A DNA stretch of 64,000 bases, from positions 2,228,540 through 2,292,539 of the forward strand of contig NZ_FPCJ01000001.1 in assembly GCF_900116565.1 (NCBI RefSeq), in the 5' to 3' direction. The number at the start of each line of letters is the position of its first letter. The stretch's first letter is position 1. This document shows, piece by piece, positions 47,660 through 57,631 of the stretch. Under the pieces are notes generated by a model. The model did no database searches, was not told the DNA's origin, and worked only from the letters and a program-made list of their open reading frames with translations. This DNA is from Thermoflavifilum thermophilum. Its GTDB lineage: Bacteria; Bacteroidota; Bacteroidia; Chitinophagales; Chitinophagaceae. The translations under genes were made by a program, and so were the position numbers.

Positions 47660-48166
47660 ATGAAAAGTTCATTTGTTTCTTTTCTTCGCCTAATGATATT
47701 ACCGGTATTTTTTCTGTCTGTCTCCGGTTGGTTTTCTCCTCTTCTGGCCCAACGTGCTTATCGCGGAGGTGGTGATTACCGAACTGCTATTGGGTTGGGT
47801 GTAGATTTTGGAGATGGGGCAACTGGTGTAGGTATTTCTGCAAAACATTTTTTTACGGCGCATGATGTAGGTGAAGCCAATCTGTTATTTTTTCCAGGAA
47901 ACCTGACTGGCTTAAATGCATTGTACGAATATCATGGATATATTGCTGGAGCACCGGGTTTAAAATGGTATTTGGGTATGGGGCCGCAATTGTTTTTTGA
48001 TGAAAATGAAACAGATTTTGGTGTGAGACCTGTATTGGGAATGGATTTCAAAATTCCATCCGCACCTTTGAATATGGCATTTGACTGGCGGCCTTATATT
48101 CAATTTACTCACGGAACGGGTTCTATAGCTGGTCGATTTCAGTTTGCTTTTCGGTTTGCTTTCTGA
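47660..48166 (+). CDS. Small outer-membrane beta-barrel-like protein, paralogue 1
   Basis: 168 aa with a signal peptide (about 1-30, ending SPLLAQ). The mature part is made of short amphipathic strands ending in an aromatic (AIGLGVDFGDGATGVGISAKHF, split by turns), finishing with FQFAFRFAF, a C-terminal barrel signature with terminal phenylalanine. About eight strands would fit. It shares the order and motifs of the next gene (TGLNALYEYH against TGLYELHQ; APLNMAFDWRPYI against APLNVSLDWKPMI), so the two are tandem paralogues. Function unknown. Confidence 0.75.
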   Translation: MKSSFVSFLRLMILPVFFLSVSGWFSPLLAQRAYRGGGDYRTAIGLGVDFGDGATGVGISAKHFFTAHDVGEANLLFFPGNLTGLNALYEYHGYIAGAPGLKWYLGMGPQLFFDENETDFGVRPVLGMDFKIPSAPLNMAFDWRPYIQFTHGTGSIAGRFQFAFRFAF

Positions 48167-48255
48167 AAAATATTTTTCTCGATTTGTTATTTAATTTGGG
48201 AAAAGGCTATTACTTTTGTTATAATTCATTTCTTCATTTACATAAAGATTTTACC

Positions 48256-48741
48256 ATGATCAAAAAATTATTTTTCATATCTATATGCATGTTGTGTATT
48301 GCTTCTGTTCGCAGTTTTGCTCAAAATTACCAGACTGCACTGGGTGTGAGACTGGGCAATCCAAGTGGCATTACGGTGCAGCATTATATTGACGGAAGCT
48401 CTGCACTGGAAGGTATTCTCGGATTGGGTCCTGACTGGTTTACATTAACGGGTTTATATGAATTACATCAGCCTTTCAGTGATCCCCAGGGCCTGGGATG
48501 GTATGTGGGCGGAGGTGCACATATTGGAGGATTGAATGGGGGATATGATTACAGCAACAAACACTACAACAGCGGTGCTTTTATTTTGGGTGTAGATGGT
48601 ATTCTGGGATTGGACTACACGATTCCGGGTGCACCTTTGAACGTGAGCCTGGATTGGAAACCTATGATTAATCTGACACCCTTTGCTGGTTTCTTCGGGG
48701 GGGAATTTGGATTATCAGTTCGATATACATTTGGGCGGTAA
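48256..48741 (+). CDS. Small outer-membrane beta-barrel-like protein, paralogue 2
   Basis: 161 aa with a signal peptide ending near RSFAQ and eight or so predicted strands, closing with GLSVRYTFGR. It is the tandem partner of the preceding gene. It opens YQTALGVRLGNPSGITVQHY, a pattern seen in small Bacteroidota barrel proteins near OmpA or porin-like groups. The ATG at 48256 directly precedes the signal peptide; an earlier in-frame start adds 24 unsupported residues. A strong terminator follows at 48758. Confidence 0.75.
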   Translation: MIKKLFFISICMLCIASVRSFAQNYQTALGVRLGNPSGITVQHYIDGSSALEGILGLGPDWFTLTGLYELHQPFSDPQGLGWYVGGGAHIGGLNGGYDYSNKHYNSGAFILGVDGILGLDYTIPGAPLNVSLDWKPMINLTPFAGFFGGEFGLSVRYTFGR

Positions 48742-48757
48742 AAAATGGTTTGATGAT

Positions 48758-48790
48758 AAAAAAAGCTGTAACAACCGTTACAGCTTTTTT
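48758..48790. terminator. Strong bidirectional terminator after the barrel pair
   Basis: GCTGTAAC-AACC-GTTACAGC flanked by a 7-A run and a 6-T run; it serves both the barrel genes and the convergent alcohol dehydrogenase. Confidence 0.9.
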
Positions 48791-48816
48791 ATTTTAAACA
48801 GGAATGTACAATTCCT

Positions 48817-49863
48817 TTATGAAAGGGTTGACATGTCAATTACAAAACGATATTTCACATCATTGCGCGCGAGCCTGTCGAGTGCTGTGTTGATTTCATG
48901 GATGGCAATGACTTCTACATCTGCAGTGATTTGCTTTTCGGCTGCATAATCAAGCATTTCTTGTGTTTCACGAATACCGCCTATTTGTGAGCCCATGATG
49001 CTGCGGCGGAAGCTGGTAAGGTTAAAAACTTCCACCTGTTGAGGTGCCGGTGGCAGCCCCACAACGGCCATCGTGCCATTGAGCCGTAATAATTTCAGAT
49101 ATCGGTTGTAATCATGTGGAGCCGAAATGGTATTCAGAATCACATCGAAATAGGCTTTTCTTTTTTTCAAAGCTTGTTCATCGCTTATCAGTACAAATTC
49201 ATGAGCTCCCAGCCGTCTGGCATCGGCTTCTTTGGAGGGGGAAGAGCTTAGCAGCGTTACTTCCGCACCCATAGCTGCTGCCCATTTGACCCCCATGTGT
49301 CCCAATCCGCCCAGCCCGGCAATGGCTACCCGGGTACCTTTTCCTACTTTCAGGTAACGGAGGGGTGAATAGGTAGTGATGCCGGCACACAATAAAGGTG
49401 CAACACCTTTTAAATCGAGTTTTTCGGGTATGTGTAAAACATAATGTTCATCCACCACAATCTGATTGGAATAGCCACCGAAAGTATAGTGTTTGCCATC
49501 TTTCTCCCAACTGTTGTAGGTGCCAATCATGCCATGTTCACAATATTGTTCCAGGCCTTGCCTGCAATTTTCACATTCCCGACAGGAATCTACAAAAACA
49601 CCCACACCGGCCAGATCACCTGGCTTGAATCGGGTTACGGCATTTCCCGTGCGCACCACACGGCCAACAATTTCATGGCCAGGTACAATGGGATAAATGG
49701 TTTCATGCCATTCGTTGCGAATCTGATGCAAATCGGAATGACAAACGCCGCAATATAAGATTTCGATGAGCACATCATGCGGACCCGGATCGCGGCGGGA
49801 AAATTCAAACGGGACCAGCGGATCATGATCATTGTGAGCTGCGTAACCTTTTGTAGGAAGCAT
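48817..49863 (-). CDS. Zinc-dependent NAD(P) alcohol dehydrogenase (CAD/YahK-like)
   Basis: Medium-chain dehydrogenase of 348 aa. Catalytic zinc ligands are in GVCHSDLHQ and GHEIVGRV, and structural zinc cysteines in CRECENCRQGLEQYC. The Rossmann loop is GLGGLGHMGVKWA. This combination is that of cinnamyl-alcohol-dehydrogenase-like aldehyde reductases such as YahK, which usually prefer NADPH. The ATG at 49863 gives the domain start. It stands alone between a terminator and the GH31 gene. Confidence 0.92.
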   Translation of the reverse strand: MLPTKGYAAHNDHDPLVPFEFSRRDPGPHDVLIEILYCGVCHSDLHQIRNEWHETIYPIVPGHEIVGRVVRTGNAVTRFKPGDLAGVGVFVDSCRECENCRQGLEQYCEHGMIGTYNSWEKDGKHYTFGGYSNQIVVDEHYVLHIPEKLDLKGVAPLLCAGITTYSPLRYLKVGKGTRVAIAGLGGLGHMGVKWAAAMGAEVTLLSSSPSKEADARRLGAHEFVLISDEQALKKRKAYFDVILNTISAPHDYNRYLKLLRLNGTMAVVGLPPAPQQVEVFNLTSFRRSIMGSQIGGIRETQEMLDYAAEKQITADVEVIAIHEINTALDRLARNDVKYRFVIDMSTLS

Positions 49864-50008
49864 AGGAAAACGATTTTGGTGTTGTGAAGATTTTTCAACA
49901 TCTACAAGAATCAAAAATACAGGATGAATGCATTGAAAAAAAAACATTACACCCCCAATTATTCCGCTCATGATCCTGTATCAAGGGTTGCAACGCTGAA
50001 AAGGCCAC

Positions 50009-52429
50009 TCAGGGCTCCCACTGAATGGTGGCTGATCCGGTTGCATCTGGCAATGTCAGGATAGTGAGGTCATTTGGCAGATGTTTCACGGTTACCGGTT
50101 TTCCGTTGACAGTAAACTGTGCATTTGCTGGAAAATGATGGCCAATCCATTCAATTTGTTTAAACCGGGAAGTATATGAACCTGTTGCCGGACCTATCTC
50201 AAACTGGCGCGTTTCGGGACTGAATTTCAGCTGGCGGACCAGATATTGCCCCTGTTCATATTGGTAAGTTTGTCCATCATCTTCGTAATAGGTAAAGGAC
50301 GTACTGTCTGGCCCATACCACACATGAATGCGCAGCACACCATCGCCAGGGTTGGCTGTGCTTTCCACTGCATTTTGCATGGGAATGATGGCGCCGGCTT
50401 TCACAAACACGGGCAAATCGTCCAGGGGTGCGGGCACCCACCAGCTGGTATCACCTGCATACAGCTGATCGGTACTGAAACGATACCATTGCCCATGCGG
50501 AAGATATACTTCACAAGCCTGTTGCGAGGAAACCACCGGAGCTACTAGCATGAACGGTCCGAAAAGAAATTGGGCGTCAAACCGGGGATCGTAGATGTGT
50601 TCATCGTATGTATAATCAATAGCCAGGCTGCGGTTGACGGGCATGCCGGTGGTGTGGGATTCATAAAAACAGGAATACAGATAAGGCAATAAGCGGTAAC
50701 GGGTTTGGAGAAAACGCCTGACGATAGCCTCATTGAACTCGCCCCAGGCCCAGGGCTCGTGTGAGGTATTGCCCTTGGCTGTGTGGTTGCGGAGCAGCGG
50801 CGTATAAATGCCCAGCGACATCCAGCGTACATACAATTCAGGGGTCGGATTACCATTGAATCCACCAATATCCATCCCCACAAACGATTCGCCGCTCAGC
50901 CCCATGCTGTTCAGGGTCCGATAGCCCATGATCATATTGTCGTCGGTTGCGAAATTATCGCCCGTCCATTCGGCGGAATAACGCTGAACACCCGAATAAG
51001 CTGCACGGGTCAGCACAAAAGGTCGCATGCCATTCAGCAACTTGCGGGTTCCCTCGTAAGTAGCACGGGCCATTTGCATGCCATATACATTGTGCACCTG
51101 CTGGATGGTAGCGACATGATTGCCCGTGCCAAATTCCACTACAGGAGGAATATTTTGTCCCCATGCAGCCGGTTCATTCATATCATTCCAGAAGCCGGTA
51201 ACGCCACTGTTTACAAGTACCTGAAACTGTTCGCCCCACCATTGGCGTGCATCTTCGCGGGTAAAATCCGGAAAATGGCTGCGGCCGGCCCACACACTTC
51301 CGGTATAGGGCTTACCGTCCGGATAGCGGGCAAAATATCCATGAGCCAGGCCAGAAAGGTATGGTTCATACCCATTGGAGTCAATCTTGATACCTGGATC
51401 AATGATCGTTACCAGGTGCATGCCCAGTTTTTTCAAGGTATCGGTCATGGATTTGGGGTCGGGATAGGTTTTCGGATTCCAGGTGAAGACCCGATAGCCC
51501 CGCATATAATCAATATCACAATAAATAACATCGCAGGGAAGACTGTCTTGCCGGAAGCGGCGGGCCACATCCAGCAGCTGTTGCTGGCTCATGTAGCTGT
51601 AGCGGCATTGCTGGTAGCCCAGGCTCCACAAGGGCGGCATAGGCATGCGCCCGGTGAGCGCCGTATAATCCTGTAAAATACCGGCCACGGTAGATGCTCC
51701 GAAAAAATAGTAATTCATCTCACCCCCTTCCGCACCAAAGAAATACATCCGGTCGTCGGTCGATCCACCGAAATTGAAAAACGATTTGAAAGTATTGTCG
51801 AAAAACAATCCAAATACATGACGGGGCAAAATGCCTATGTAAAAAGGATAGGTAGCATAGAGCGGGTCGCTGTAGGTTTGATAGCCAGCATCGGTATTCC
51901 AGTTTACGTACGATAAGCCACGCCGGTTCAGCGGTCCCGTTTTTTCACCCAGACCCACAAATTTTTCTGGATCTTGTAGTTTGCGGTAACTATAAACCTG
52001 ACTGCCTTGCCAGGTAATCCCCAGTTGAGGATCATCACCATCGAGATATGTACCATCGCGGTGGTAAAACGCGATTCTCAAAGGCTTTTTCTGGACATGC
52101 ACTTCCAGTGAATCCGTCTGTAAAATCCATTCGGTAGCGCTTTCCCGGATAGCGGTAAAAGCTGGTTTCACCTGGCCGATCACTGCATAGGATTCATCTG
52201 GTGTGGGTTTCAAGTCTGTAACCCTTACCCGGATGATGGTGGGAGAATAGGTAGTAATCCAAACTATATGCTGATCACTCGTCGTAAATCGGATTCCACC
52301 CTGGATTTTGTCTGTTTTCACAATAGCTGCGATACTATGTGGCATCAAGAGATCTTGTGCCTGTAGCGGATAGGAAGCCGAATATAAGCACAGAAACATG
52401 GAAAAGATGGCCCATTGAAATTTACGCAT
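50009..52429 (-). CDS. Secreted GH31 alpha-glucosidase
   Basis: Glycoside hydrolase family 31, retaining alpha-glucosidase type, 806 aa with a signal peptide ending at LQAQ. An N-terminal beta-sandwich (about 30-270) is followed by the TIM barrel. The catalytic nucleophile is D416 in FWNDMNEPA and the acid/base aspartate lies in WTGDNFATDD. MDIGGFNG follows, and a C-terminal beta domain carries a DUF5110-like end. It probably releases glucose from maltodextrins in the periplasm or at the surface. Alpha-xylosidase activity is an alternative. No SusC/D pair is nearby. Confidence 0.92.
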   Translation of the reverse strand: MRKFQWAIFSMFLCLYSASYPLQAQDLLMPHSIAAIVKTDKIQGGIRFTTSDQHIVWITTYSPTIIRVRVTDLKPTPDESYAVIGQVKPAFTAIRESATEWILQTDSLEVHVQKKPLRIAFYHRDGTYLDGDDPQLGITWQGSQVYSYRKLQDPEKFVGLGEKTGPLNRRGLSYVNWNTDAGYQTYSDPLYATYPFYIGILPRHVFGLFFDNTFKSFFNFGGSTDDRMYFFGAEGGEMNYYFFGASTVAGILQDYTALTGRMPMPPLWSLGYQQCRYSYMSQQQLLDVARRFRQDSLPCDVIYCDIDYMRGYRVFTWNPKTYPDPKSMTDTLKKLGMHLVTIIDPGIKIDSNGYEPYLSGLAHGYFARYPDGKPYTGSVWAGRSHFPDFTREDARQWWGEQFQVLVNSGVTGFWNDMNEPAAWGQNIPPVVEFGTGNHVATIQQVHNVYGMQMARATYEGTRKLLNGMRPFVLTRAAYSGVQRYSAEWTGDNFATDDNMIMGYRTLNSMGLSGESFVGMDIGGFNGNPTPELYVRWMSLGIYTPLLRNHTAKGNTSHEPWAWGEFNEAIVRRFLQTRYRLLPYLYSCFYESHTTGMPVNRSLAIDYTYDEHIYDPRFDAQFLFGPFMLVAPVVSSQQACEVYLPHGQWYRFSTDQLYAGDTSWWVPAPLDDLPVFVKAGAIIPMQNAVESTANPGDGVLRIHVWYGPDSTSFTYYEDDGQTYQYEQGQYLVRQLKFSPETRQFEIGPATGSYTSRFKQIEWIGHHFPANAQFTVNGKPVTVKHLPNDLTILTLPDATGSATIQWEP

Positions 52430-52716
52430 GGCAAACGGTTTTAAAGGGTAAAGGAAGTAAAATGCGTTATACTTACGCAAAGTAGGATAAAATCCCCAAA
52501 ATCAGCGCTTTTATGTCCCATTAGCCGGTAAATGAGCCAATTTATTTCAATCAGAAATAAACTTAGAAATTGTAGAAAATTATACTATAACAAATTGATT
52601 ATCAGTATATTTAATTAAAATATTTTTTTCTTTCACACCGTAACTTCAGAGAAAACGGATTTAAGCAGGAGAGCATATTCATGTAGGTTTGAAACTGTTT
52701 TAATTCGTTCGTCAGC
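52430..52716. other. AT-rich divergent promoter region between GH31 and ilvD
   Basis: A 287-base region without coding potential. It contains a TAGGTTTG -7 box at 52684-52691 on the plus strand, 25 bases before ilvD. On the minus strand, TACTTTGC at about 52480-52487 is a near-consensus box for GH31. I see no leader peptide rich in Ile, Val or Leu codons, no T-box and no terminator hairpin. Confidence 0.5.
52684..52691 (+). promoter_or_regulatory. Predicted -7 box for the ilv operon
   Basis: TAGGTTTG, a perfect TAnnTTTG match, 25 bases before the ilvD ATG. Confidence 0.55.
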
Positions 52717-54399
52717 ATGGCAGTTCTCAACAAATACAGTCGCATACTTACGCAGGATCCCACACAGCCTGCAGCTCAGGCCATGTTATATGGCATTGGC
52801 CTTACGGAAAAAGATTTGGAAAAGCCACAGGTAGGCATTGCCAGCATGGGGTATGATGGTAATACCTGCAATATGCATCTCAATGATTTAGCCCAGTTGG
52901 TGAAAAAGGGCGTATGGGAACAAGATATGGTGGGACTGATTTTTCACACCATTGGCGTGAGTGATGGCATGAGTATGGGCACGGAAGGCATGCGCTATTC
53001 GCTGGTTTCCCGGGAAATTATTGCCGATTCCATTGAAGCCGTTTGTGGGGCACAATATTATGATGGACTGATCACCATTCCGGGTTGCGATAAAAACATG
53101 CCCGGATCGGTAATTGCCATGATCCGGCTGAACAGGCCTTCTTTGATGATTTACGGTGGCACCATTGCAGCCGGACATTACAAGGGGCGGGAGCTGAATA
53201 TTGTTTCTGCTTTTGAAGCTTTGGGTGAAAAGATTGCCGGTAAGCTTAGCGAAGAAGATTTTAAAGGCATCATCCAACATGCTTGCCCCGGTGCTGGAGC
53301 CTGTGGAGGCATGTACACAGCCAACACCATGGCCACGGCTATTGAAACACTCGGGCTTTCTTTGCCTTACAGTTCATCTTATCCGGCAGTGAGTGAGGAA
53401 AAACGCAGGGAATGCCTGGAAGCAGGAAAGGCAATGCGAATCCTGCTGGAGAAAGATCTCAAGCCCAAGGACATCCTCACCAAACAATCGTTCGAAAATG
53501 CTCTGGCTATGGTAATGGTGCTGGGCGGCTCCACCAATGCTGTTTTGCACCTGATTGCTATGGCCAAAGCTGCCGATGTACCGCTTACACTCGATGATTT
53601 TCAGCGGATCAGCGATCGGGTACCCGTGCTGAGCGATTTCAAGCCCAGTGGAAAATATTTGATGGAAGACGTGCATCGTATTGGGGGATTGCCGGCTATC
53701 CACAAGTACTTGATCCGAGAAGGGCTTCTCGATGGAAATTGCCTCACGGTGACCGGCAAAACATTGGGAGAAAATGTGGAGTCGGCCGCTGATCTTGATT
53801 TTCAGTCTCAGAAAATTGTGCATCCGGTATCGGAACCGTTGAAAAAAACAGGCCATCTGCAGATACTGAAAGGCAATCTGGCAGAATACGGAGCTGTAGC
53901 GAAAATCACCGGTAAGGAAGGGGAGCGCTTTGAAGGACCTGCGCGGGTTTTTGATCATGAAGCCGATATGATTGCCGCGCTCGAAGCCGGAAAAATCCAG
54001 GCCGGCGATGTGGTAGTGATTCGCTATGCCGGTCCGAAAGGAGCTCCGGGCATGCCGGAAATGCTAAAGCCTACGGCCGCCATCATTGGCGCCGGATTGG
54101 GCGACAAAGTAGCCCTGATTACCGATGGGCGCTTTTCGGGAGGTACTCACGGCTTTGTCGTGGGCCACATTGCGCCGGAGGCCTATGAGGGTGGCAACCT
54201 GGCCCTGGTGCAGGATGGCGATATCATTGAGATTGATGTGGTTCGCCATCTGATTCAAGTAAAACTCACCGACACGGAATTGCAGCAGCGCAGGGCACAA
54301 TGGAAACGCCCGCCTCTGCGTGCCCGCCGCGGTGTATTATTCAAATTTGCTAAACTGGTTAAAAATGCAACAGAAGGCTGCGTTACAGATGAAGACTGA
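52717..54399 (+). CDS. ilvD: Dihydroxy-acid dehydratase
   Basis: Iron-sulfur dehydratase making the 2-keto acids of valine and isoleucine. The 560-aa protein has cluster cysteines C51 (GNTCNMH), C124 (PGCDKNMPG) and C196 ([12 protein letters not shown]). The active-site region [21 protein letters not shown] is near the C-terminus (quoted in parts: [20 protein letters not shown]). It is the first gene of the ilvDBNCA operon and overlaps ilvB. Confidence 0.97.
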   Translation: MAVLNKYSRILTQDPTQPAAQAMLYGIGLTEKDLEKPQVGIASMGYDGNTCNMHLNDLAQLVKKGVWEQDMVGLIFHTIGVSDGMSMGTEGMRYSLVSREIIADSIEAVCGAQYYDGLITIPGCDKNMPGSVIAMIRLNRPSLMIYGGTIAAGHYKGRELNIVSAFEALGEKIAGKLSEEDFKGIIQHACPGAGACGGMYTANTMATAIETLGLSLPYSSSYPAVSEEKRRECLEAGKAMRILLEKDLKPKDILTKQSFENALAMVMVLGGSTNAVLHLIAMAKAADVPLTLDDFQRISDRVPVLSDFKPSGKYLMEDVHRIGGLPAIHKYLIREGLLDGNCLTVTGKTLGENVESAADLDFQSQKIVHPVSEPLKKTGHLQILKGNLAEYGAVAKITGKEGERFEGPARVFDHEADMIAALEAGKIQAGDVVVIRYAGPKGAPGMPEMLKPTAAIIGAGLGDKVALITDGRFSGGTHGFVVGHIAPEAYEGGNLALVQDGDIIEIDVVRHLIQVKLTDTELQQRRAQWKRPPLRARRGVLFKFAKLVKNATEGCVTDED

Positions 54400-56104
54400 T
54401 CGGCTCGATAGTGAACTGCCCATTACAGGCGCAGAAGCCCTGATCCGGAGCCTGATTGCCGAATCGGTGGATACCATTTTCGGCTATCCGGGAGGAGCCA
54501 TCATGCCGGTTTATGATGCCTTGTATCTTTACGGCCAGCGTCTCAATCATATCCTCACGCGCCATGAGCAGGGAGCTATTCATGCAGCTCAGGGCTATGC
54601 CCGTGCCAGCGGAAAGGTGGGTGTGGTGTTTGTCACTTCCGGCCCGGGTGCCACCAATCTGGTAACCGGCCTGGCCGATGCCATGATCGACTCTACACCG
54701 GTGGTCTGCATCACCGGGCAGGTGGCTTCACATCTGTTGGGTACCGATGCTTTTCAGGAAACCGATGTGATGAATATTACCATACCCGTTACGAAATGGA
54801 GCGTGCAAATTACCCGTGCCGAAGATATTCCGGCAGCTGTGGCCAAAGCCTTTTACATTGCGCGGACCGGGCGCCCCGGACCCGTGTTGATTGACATCAC
54901 CAAGGATGCCCAGTTTGGCAAAGCTCCCTTTCATTATGAACCCTGCCACGGGTTACGCACCTACCACCCCAAACCCCAGCTTAACATGGAAGCGGTGCGG
55001 GCTGCAGCTGAACTCATCAACCAGTCAGCCCGGCCTTATATTCTGGCCGGACAGGGTGTGTTGCTTTCCGGCGCCGTGGAAGCCTTGAAGGCATTGGCCG
55101 AAAAAGCGGATATCCCTGTGGCCAATACATTACTGGGTTTGTCTTCATTTCCGGCTGATCATCCGCTGTACGTAGGTTTTCTGGGCATGCATGGCAACTA
55201 CAGCACCAATCGCAATACCAATGAATGCGATCTGCTGATTGCCGTGGGTATGCGTTTCGATGACCGGGTAACCGGTGATGTAAGCAAATATGCCCGCCAG
55301 GCAAAGATTATTCATATTGAATTGGATGAAGCCGAAATCAACAAAATTATCAAAGCCGATGTGGCTGTCCATGCCGATGCGAAGGAAGCCCTGGAAGCTC
55401 TTTTGCCGCTGGTTAAACCCAATCGGCATTCCGAATGGATTGCCAGCTTTCGCAGATACCAACAGGAGGAGTTTGAAAAAATTGTCTCTAAAGACTGGTT
55501 TCCAGCCACAGGATTGATTAAAATGGGAGAAGTCGTCCATCAGCTATCCGAGCTCACACAGGGTCAGGCTATCATTGTCACCGATGTGGGCCAGCATCAG
55601 ATGGTTACTTCCCGTTATTACGCTTTCAAACGACCCCGCACCCATATCACTTCGGGTGGATTGGGCACGATGGGATTTGCCTTGCCGGCAGCCATGGGCG
55701 CTGCTTTAGGAGCTCCACACGAACAAGTCATTGCCATCATTGGCGATGGCGGTTTTCAAATGACTTTGCAGGAGCTGGGCACCATTTCACAGTATCATAT
55801 TCCAGTGAAAATACTCGTATTAAATAATTCTTTCTTGGGCATGGTGCGCCAATGGCAGCAACTGTTTCACGAAAGCCGGTATTCATTTACCGAAATGGTG
55901 AATCCCGATTTTGTGAAATTGCTGGAAGCCTATGGCATTCCGGCTGCCCGCGTAACCGAGCGGGATCATCTTCGAGATGCATTGCAGGAATTCCTGTCTG
56001 CGCCAGCCCCCCGTTTCCTGGAAGTAAAAGTCGAAAAGGAAGATAATGTGTTTCCCATGGTGCCAGCGGGTGCTGCCGTATCGGATATGATTCTGGAAGT
56101 TTAA
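54365..56104 (+). CDS. ilvB: Acetolactate synthase large subunit
   Basis: ThDP- and FAD-dependent synthesis of acetolactate or acetohydroxybutyrate. The 579-aa protein has the ThDP glutamate in [14 protein letters not shown], a central FAD domain and the pyrophosphate motif [12 protein letters not shown] ending at [11 protein letters not shown]. The start at 54365 overlaps ilvD by 35 bases; the ATG at 54389 (MKTDRLDS, 11-base overlap) is equally possible. Either overlap implies coupling. Biosynthetic rather than catabolic type is shown by the adjacent small subunit. Confidence 0.95.
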   Translation: MQQKAALQMKTDRLDSELPITGAEALIRSLIAESVDTIFGYPGGAIMPVYDALYLYGQRLNHILTRHEQGAIHAAQGYARASGKVGVVFVTSGPGATNLVTGLADAMIDSTPVVCITGQVASHLLGTDAFQETDVMNITIPVTKWSVQITRAEDIPAAVAKAFYIARTGRPGPVLIDITKDAQFGKAPFHYEPCHGLRTYHPKPQLNMEAVRAAAELINQSARPYILAGQGVLLSGAVEALKALAEKADIPVANTLLGLSSFPADHPLYVGFLGMHGNYSTNRNTNECDLLIAVGMRFDDRVTGDVSKYARQAKIIHIELDEAEINKIIKADVAVHADAKEALEALLPLVKPNRHSEWIASFRRYQQEEFEKIVSKDWFPATGLIKMGEVVHQLSELTQGQAIIVTDVGQHQMVTSRYYAFKRPRTHITSGGLGTMGFALPAAMGAALGAPHEQVIAIIGDGGFQMTLQELGTISQYHIPVKILVLNNSFLGMVRQWQQLFHESRYSFTEMVNPDFVKLLEAYGIPAARVTERDHLRDALQEFLSAPAPRFLEVKVEKEDNVFPMVPAGAAVSDMILEV

Positions 56105-56122
56105 GCAATAACAAAATCAGCC

Positions 56123-56413
56123 ATGAAAAAAGATTTCACATTTATTGTATATGCCGAAAATAGTTTCGGTATCCTGAATCGCATGATCAATGCTTTTAAT
56201 CGCAGGCGTATTCGTATACGCACGCTCATGGCCAGCGAAGATGAGCAAAATCCGCATACGGGTTCGGCCGGATTCATTCTTTATACCACTGAAGATATGA
56301 TGCGTAAGGTGAAACCTCAGATTGAAAAATTCATTGAGGTGGATCATGCCCATTATGAAGAGGGCACGGCGGCTTTTTACCAGTATCTGCAACAGCTTTC
56401 CGTAGAGAAATAA
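56123..56413 (+). CDS. ilvN: Acetolactate synthase small subunit (single ACT domain)
   Basis: Regulatory subunit that activates IlvB and confers feedback control by branched-chain amino acids. The 96-aa product contains just one ACT domain (about 3-75: FTFIVYAENSFGILNRM, RIRIRTLMASEDEQ) and a short tail. Typical IlvH/IlvN proteins of 160-180 aa have an added C-terminal domain, so this one resembles the short IlvM/IlvN forms. It lies 18 bases after ilvB and 39 before ilvC. No frameshift is visible. Confidence 0.88.
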   Translation: MKKDFTFIVYAENSFGILNRMINAFNRRRIRIRTLMASEDEQNPHTGSAGFILYTTEDMMRKVKPQIEKFIEVDHAHYEEGTAAFYQYLQQLSVEK

Positions 56414-56452
56414 ACTTTTATTTGTTCACAGTTTTAAAACCTTTACACACCG

Positions 56453-57493
56453 ATGGCAACCATTTATTTTGGAGGAGTACCAGAAGAAGTAGTAACCCGG
56501 GAAGAATTTCCCATGGAAAAAGCTCGACAGGTCTTGAAAGATGAAACCATTGCCGTGATCGGCTATGGCGTACAGGGGCCGGGCCAGGCGTTGAATCTGC
56601 GCGATAACGGATTTCGCGTGATTGTAGGTCAGCGCAAAGGTCGCACCTGGGATAAGGCTGTGGCCGATGGCTGGGTACCTGGAGAAACTTTGTTTGAAAT
56701 TGAAGAAGCAGCGCAAAAGGGTACTATCATTGCTTTCCTGCTCTCCGACGCTGGCCAGATCGCCCTGTGGCCTACATTAAAGAAATACCTGACACCCGGT
56801 AAGGCTCTTTATTTTTCCCATGGATTTGGGATTACCTTCAGTGACCAGACAGGCATTGTGCCTCCGGCTGATGTGGATGTGATTTTGGTTGCTCCAAAAG
56901 GTTCGGGAACCTCGCTGCGCAGGCTGTTCCTGGCCGGCCAGGGTATCAATTCCAGTTTTGCTGTGCATCAGGATGCTACGGGCCGCGCCCGTGAGCGGGC
57001 TCTTGCCATGGGCATCGGCATCGGCTCGGGATATCTGTTTCCTACCGACTTTAAAAAGGAAGTGTATTCCGATCTTACCGGCGAGCGGGGCACGCTGATG
57101 GGGGCTATTCAAGGTATTTTTGCTGCGCAGTATGAAACCCTGCGCCGCAACGGCCATTCACCCTCTGAAGCCTTCAATGAAACGGTAGAAGAACTTACCC
57201 AATCGCTGATGCCTCTGGTGGCTGAAAACGGCATGGACTGGATGTATGCCAATTGCTCTACCACAGCCCAGCGGGGTGCGCTCGACTGGTGGAAACGCTT
57301 TAAAGAAGCTACCCAGCCCGTGTTTGACGAACTGTACCGGAGTGTGGCCAGTGGAAAAGAAGCTGCGCGTGCTATCTCTGCCAACAGCCAACCCGATTAT
57401 CGGGAAAAATTGGAGGCAGAATTGAAAGAGCTGCGGGAAAGTGAAATGTGGCAGGCAGGGGCAGCCGTTCGCAAACTGCGCCCAAAAGGATAA
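56453..57493 (+). CDS. ilvC: Ketol-acid reductoisomerase
   Basis: Mg- and NAD(P)H-dependent isomeroreduction of acetolactate. The 346 aa are the short single-knotted form. The nucleotide loop is VIGYGVQGPGQALNLRDNG, with VGQRKGRTWD behind it. Catalytic residues lie in FSHGFGITF and DLTGERGTLMGA, and the C-terminal knot has MDWMYANCSTTAQRGALDWW. The GYGVQGPGQA loop is characteristic of the Bacteroidota enzyme. Cofactor preference cannot be fixed without a model. Confidence 0.96.
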   Translation: MATIYFGGVPEEVVTREEFPMEKARQVLKDETIAVIGYGVQGPGQALNLRDNGFRVIVGQRKGRTWDKAVADGWVPGETLFEIEEAAQKGTIIAFLLSDAGQIALWPTLKKYLTPGKALYFSHGFGITFSDQTGIVPPADVDVILVAPKGSGTSLRRLFLAGQGINSSFAVHQDATGRARERALAMGIGIGSGYLFPTDFKKEVYSDLTGERGTLMGAIQGIFAAQYETLRRNGHSPSEAFNETVEELTQSLMPLVAENGMDWMYANCSTTAQRGALDWWKRFKEATQPVFDELYRSVASGKEAARAISANSQPDYREKLEAELKELRESEMWQAGAAVRKLRPKG

Positions 57494-57532
57494 AATCATG
57501 AAGCTAAGCTTAAAACCTTTAACTCACCGTTC

Positions 57533-57562
57533 AGCAGAGCTGCAGGATCAAGCAGCTCTGCT
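57533..57562 (+). terminator. Hairpin between ilvC and ilvA
   Basis: Perfect 11-bp stem AGCAGAGCTGC/GCAGCTCTGCT with an 8-base loop, followed by a weak T-rich tract (TTCCTGTTTG). It may be an intra-operon partial terminator or a stability element. No clear new promoter follows before ilvA. Confidence 0.6.
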
Positions 57563-57631
57563 TTCCTGTTTGCTGTTCTTTCAGACTATGCTTAGCAGAA
57601 ACCTGAAAATGGTATTTTAAACCAGACCAAA

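Noticed and set aside
50783-51676. 297-codon open frame antisense to the GH31 gene
   Set aside because: The GH31 catalytic motifs are on the other strand; the antisense product has no family pattern.
52430-52716. Attenuator, T-box or leader peptide for the ilv operon
   Set aside because: No Ile/Val/Leu-rich short frame, no T-box core and no terminator hairpin found in this region.
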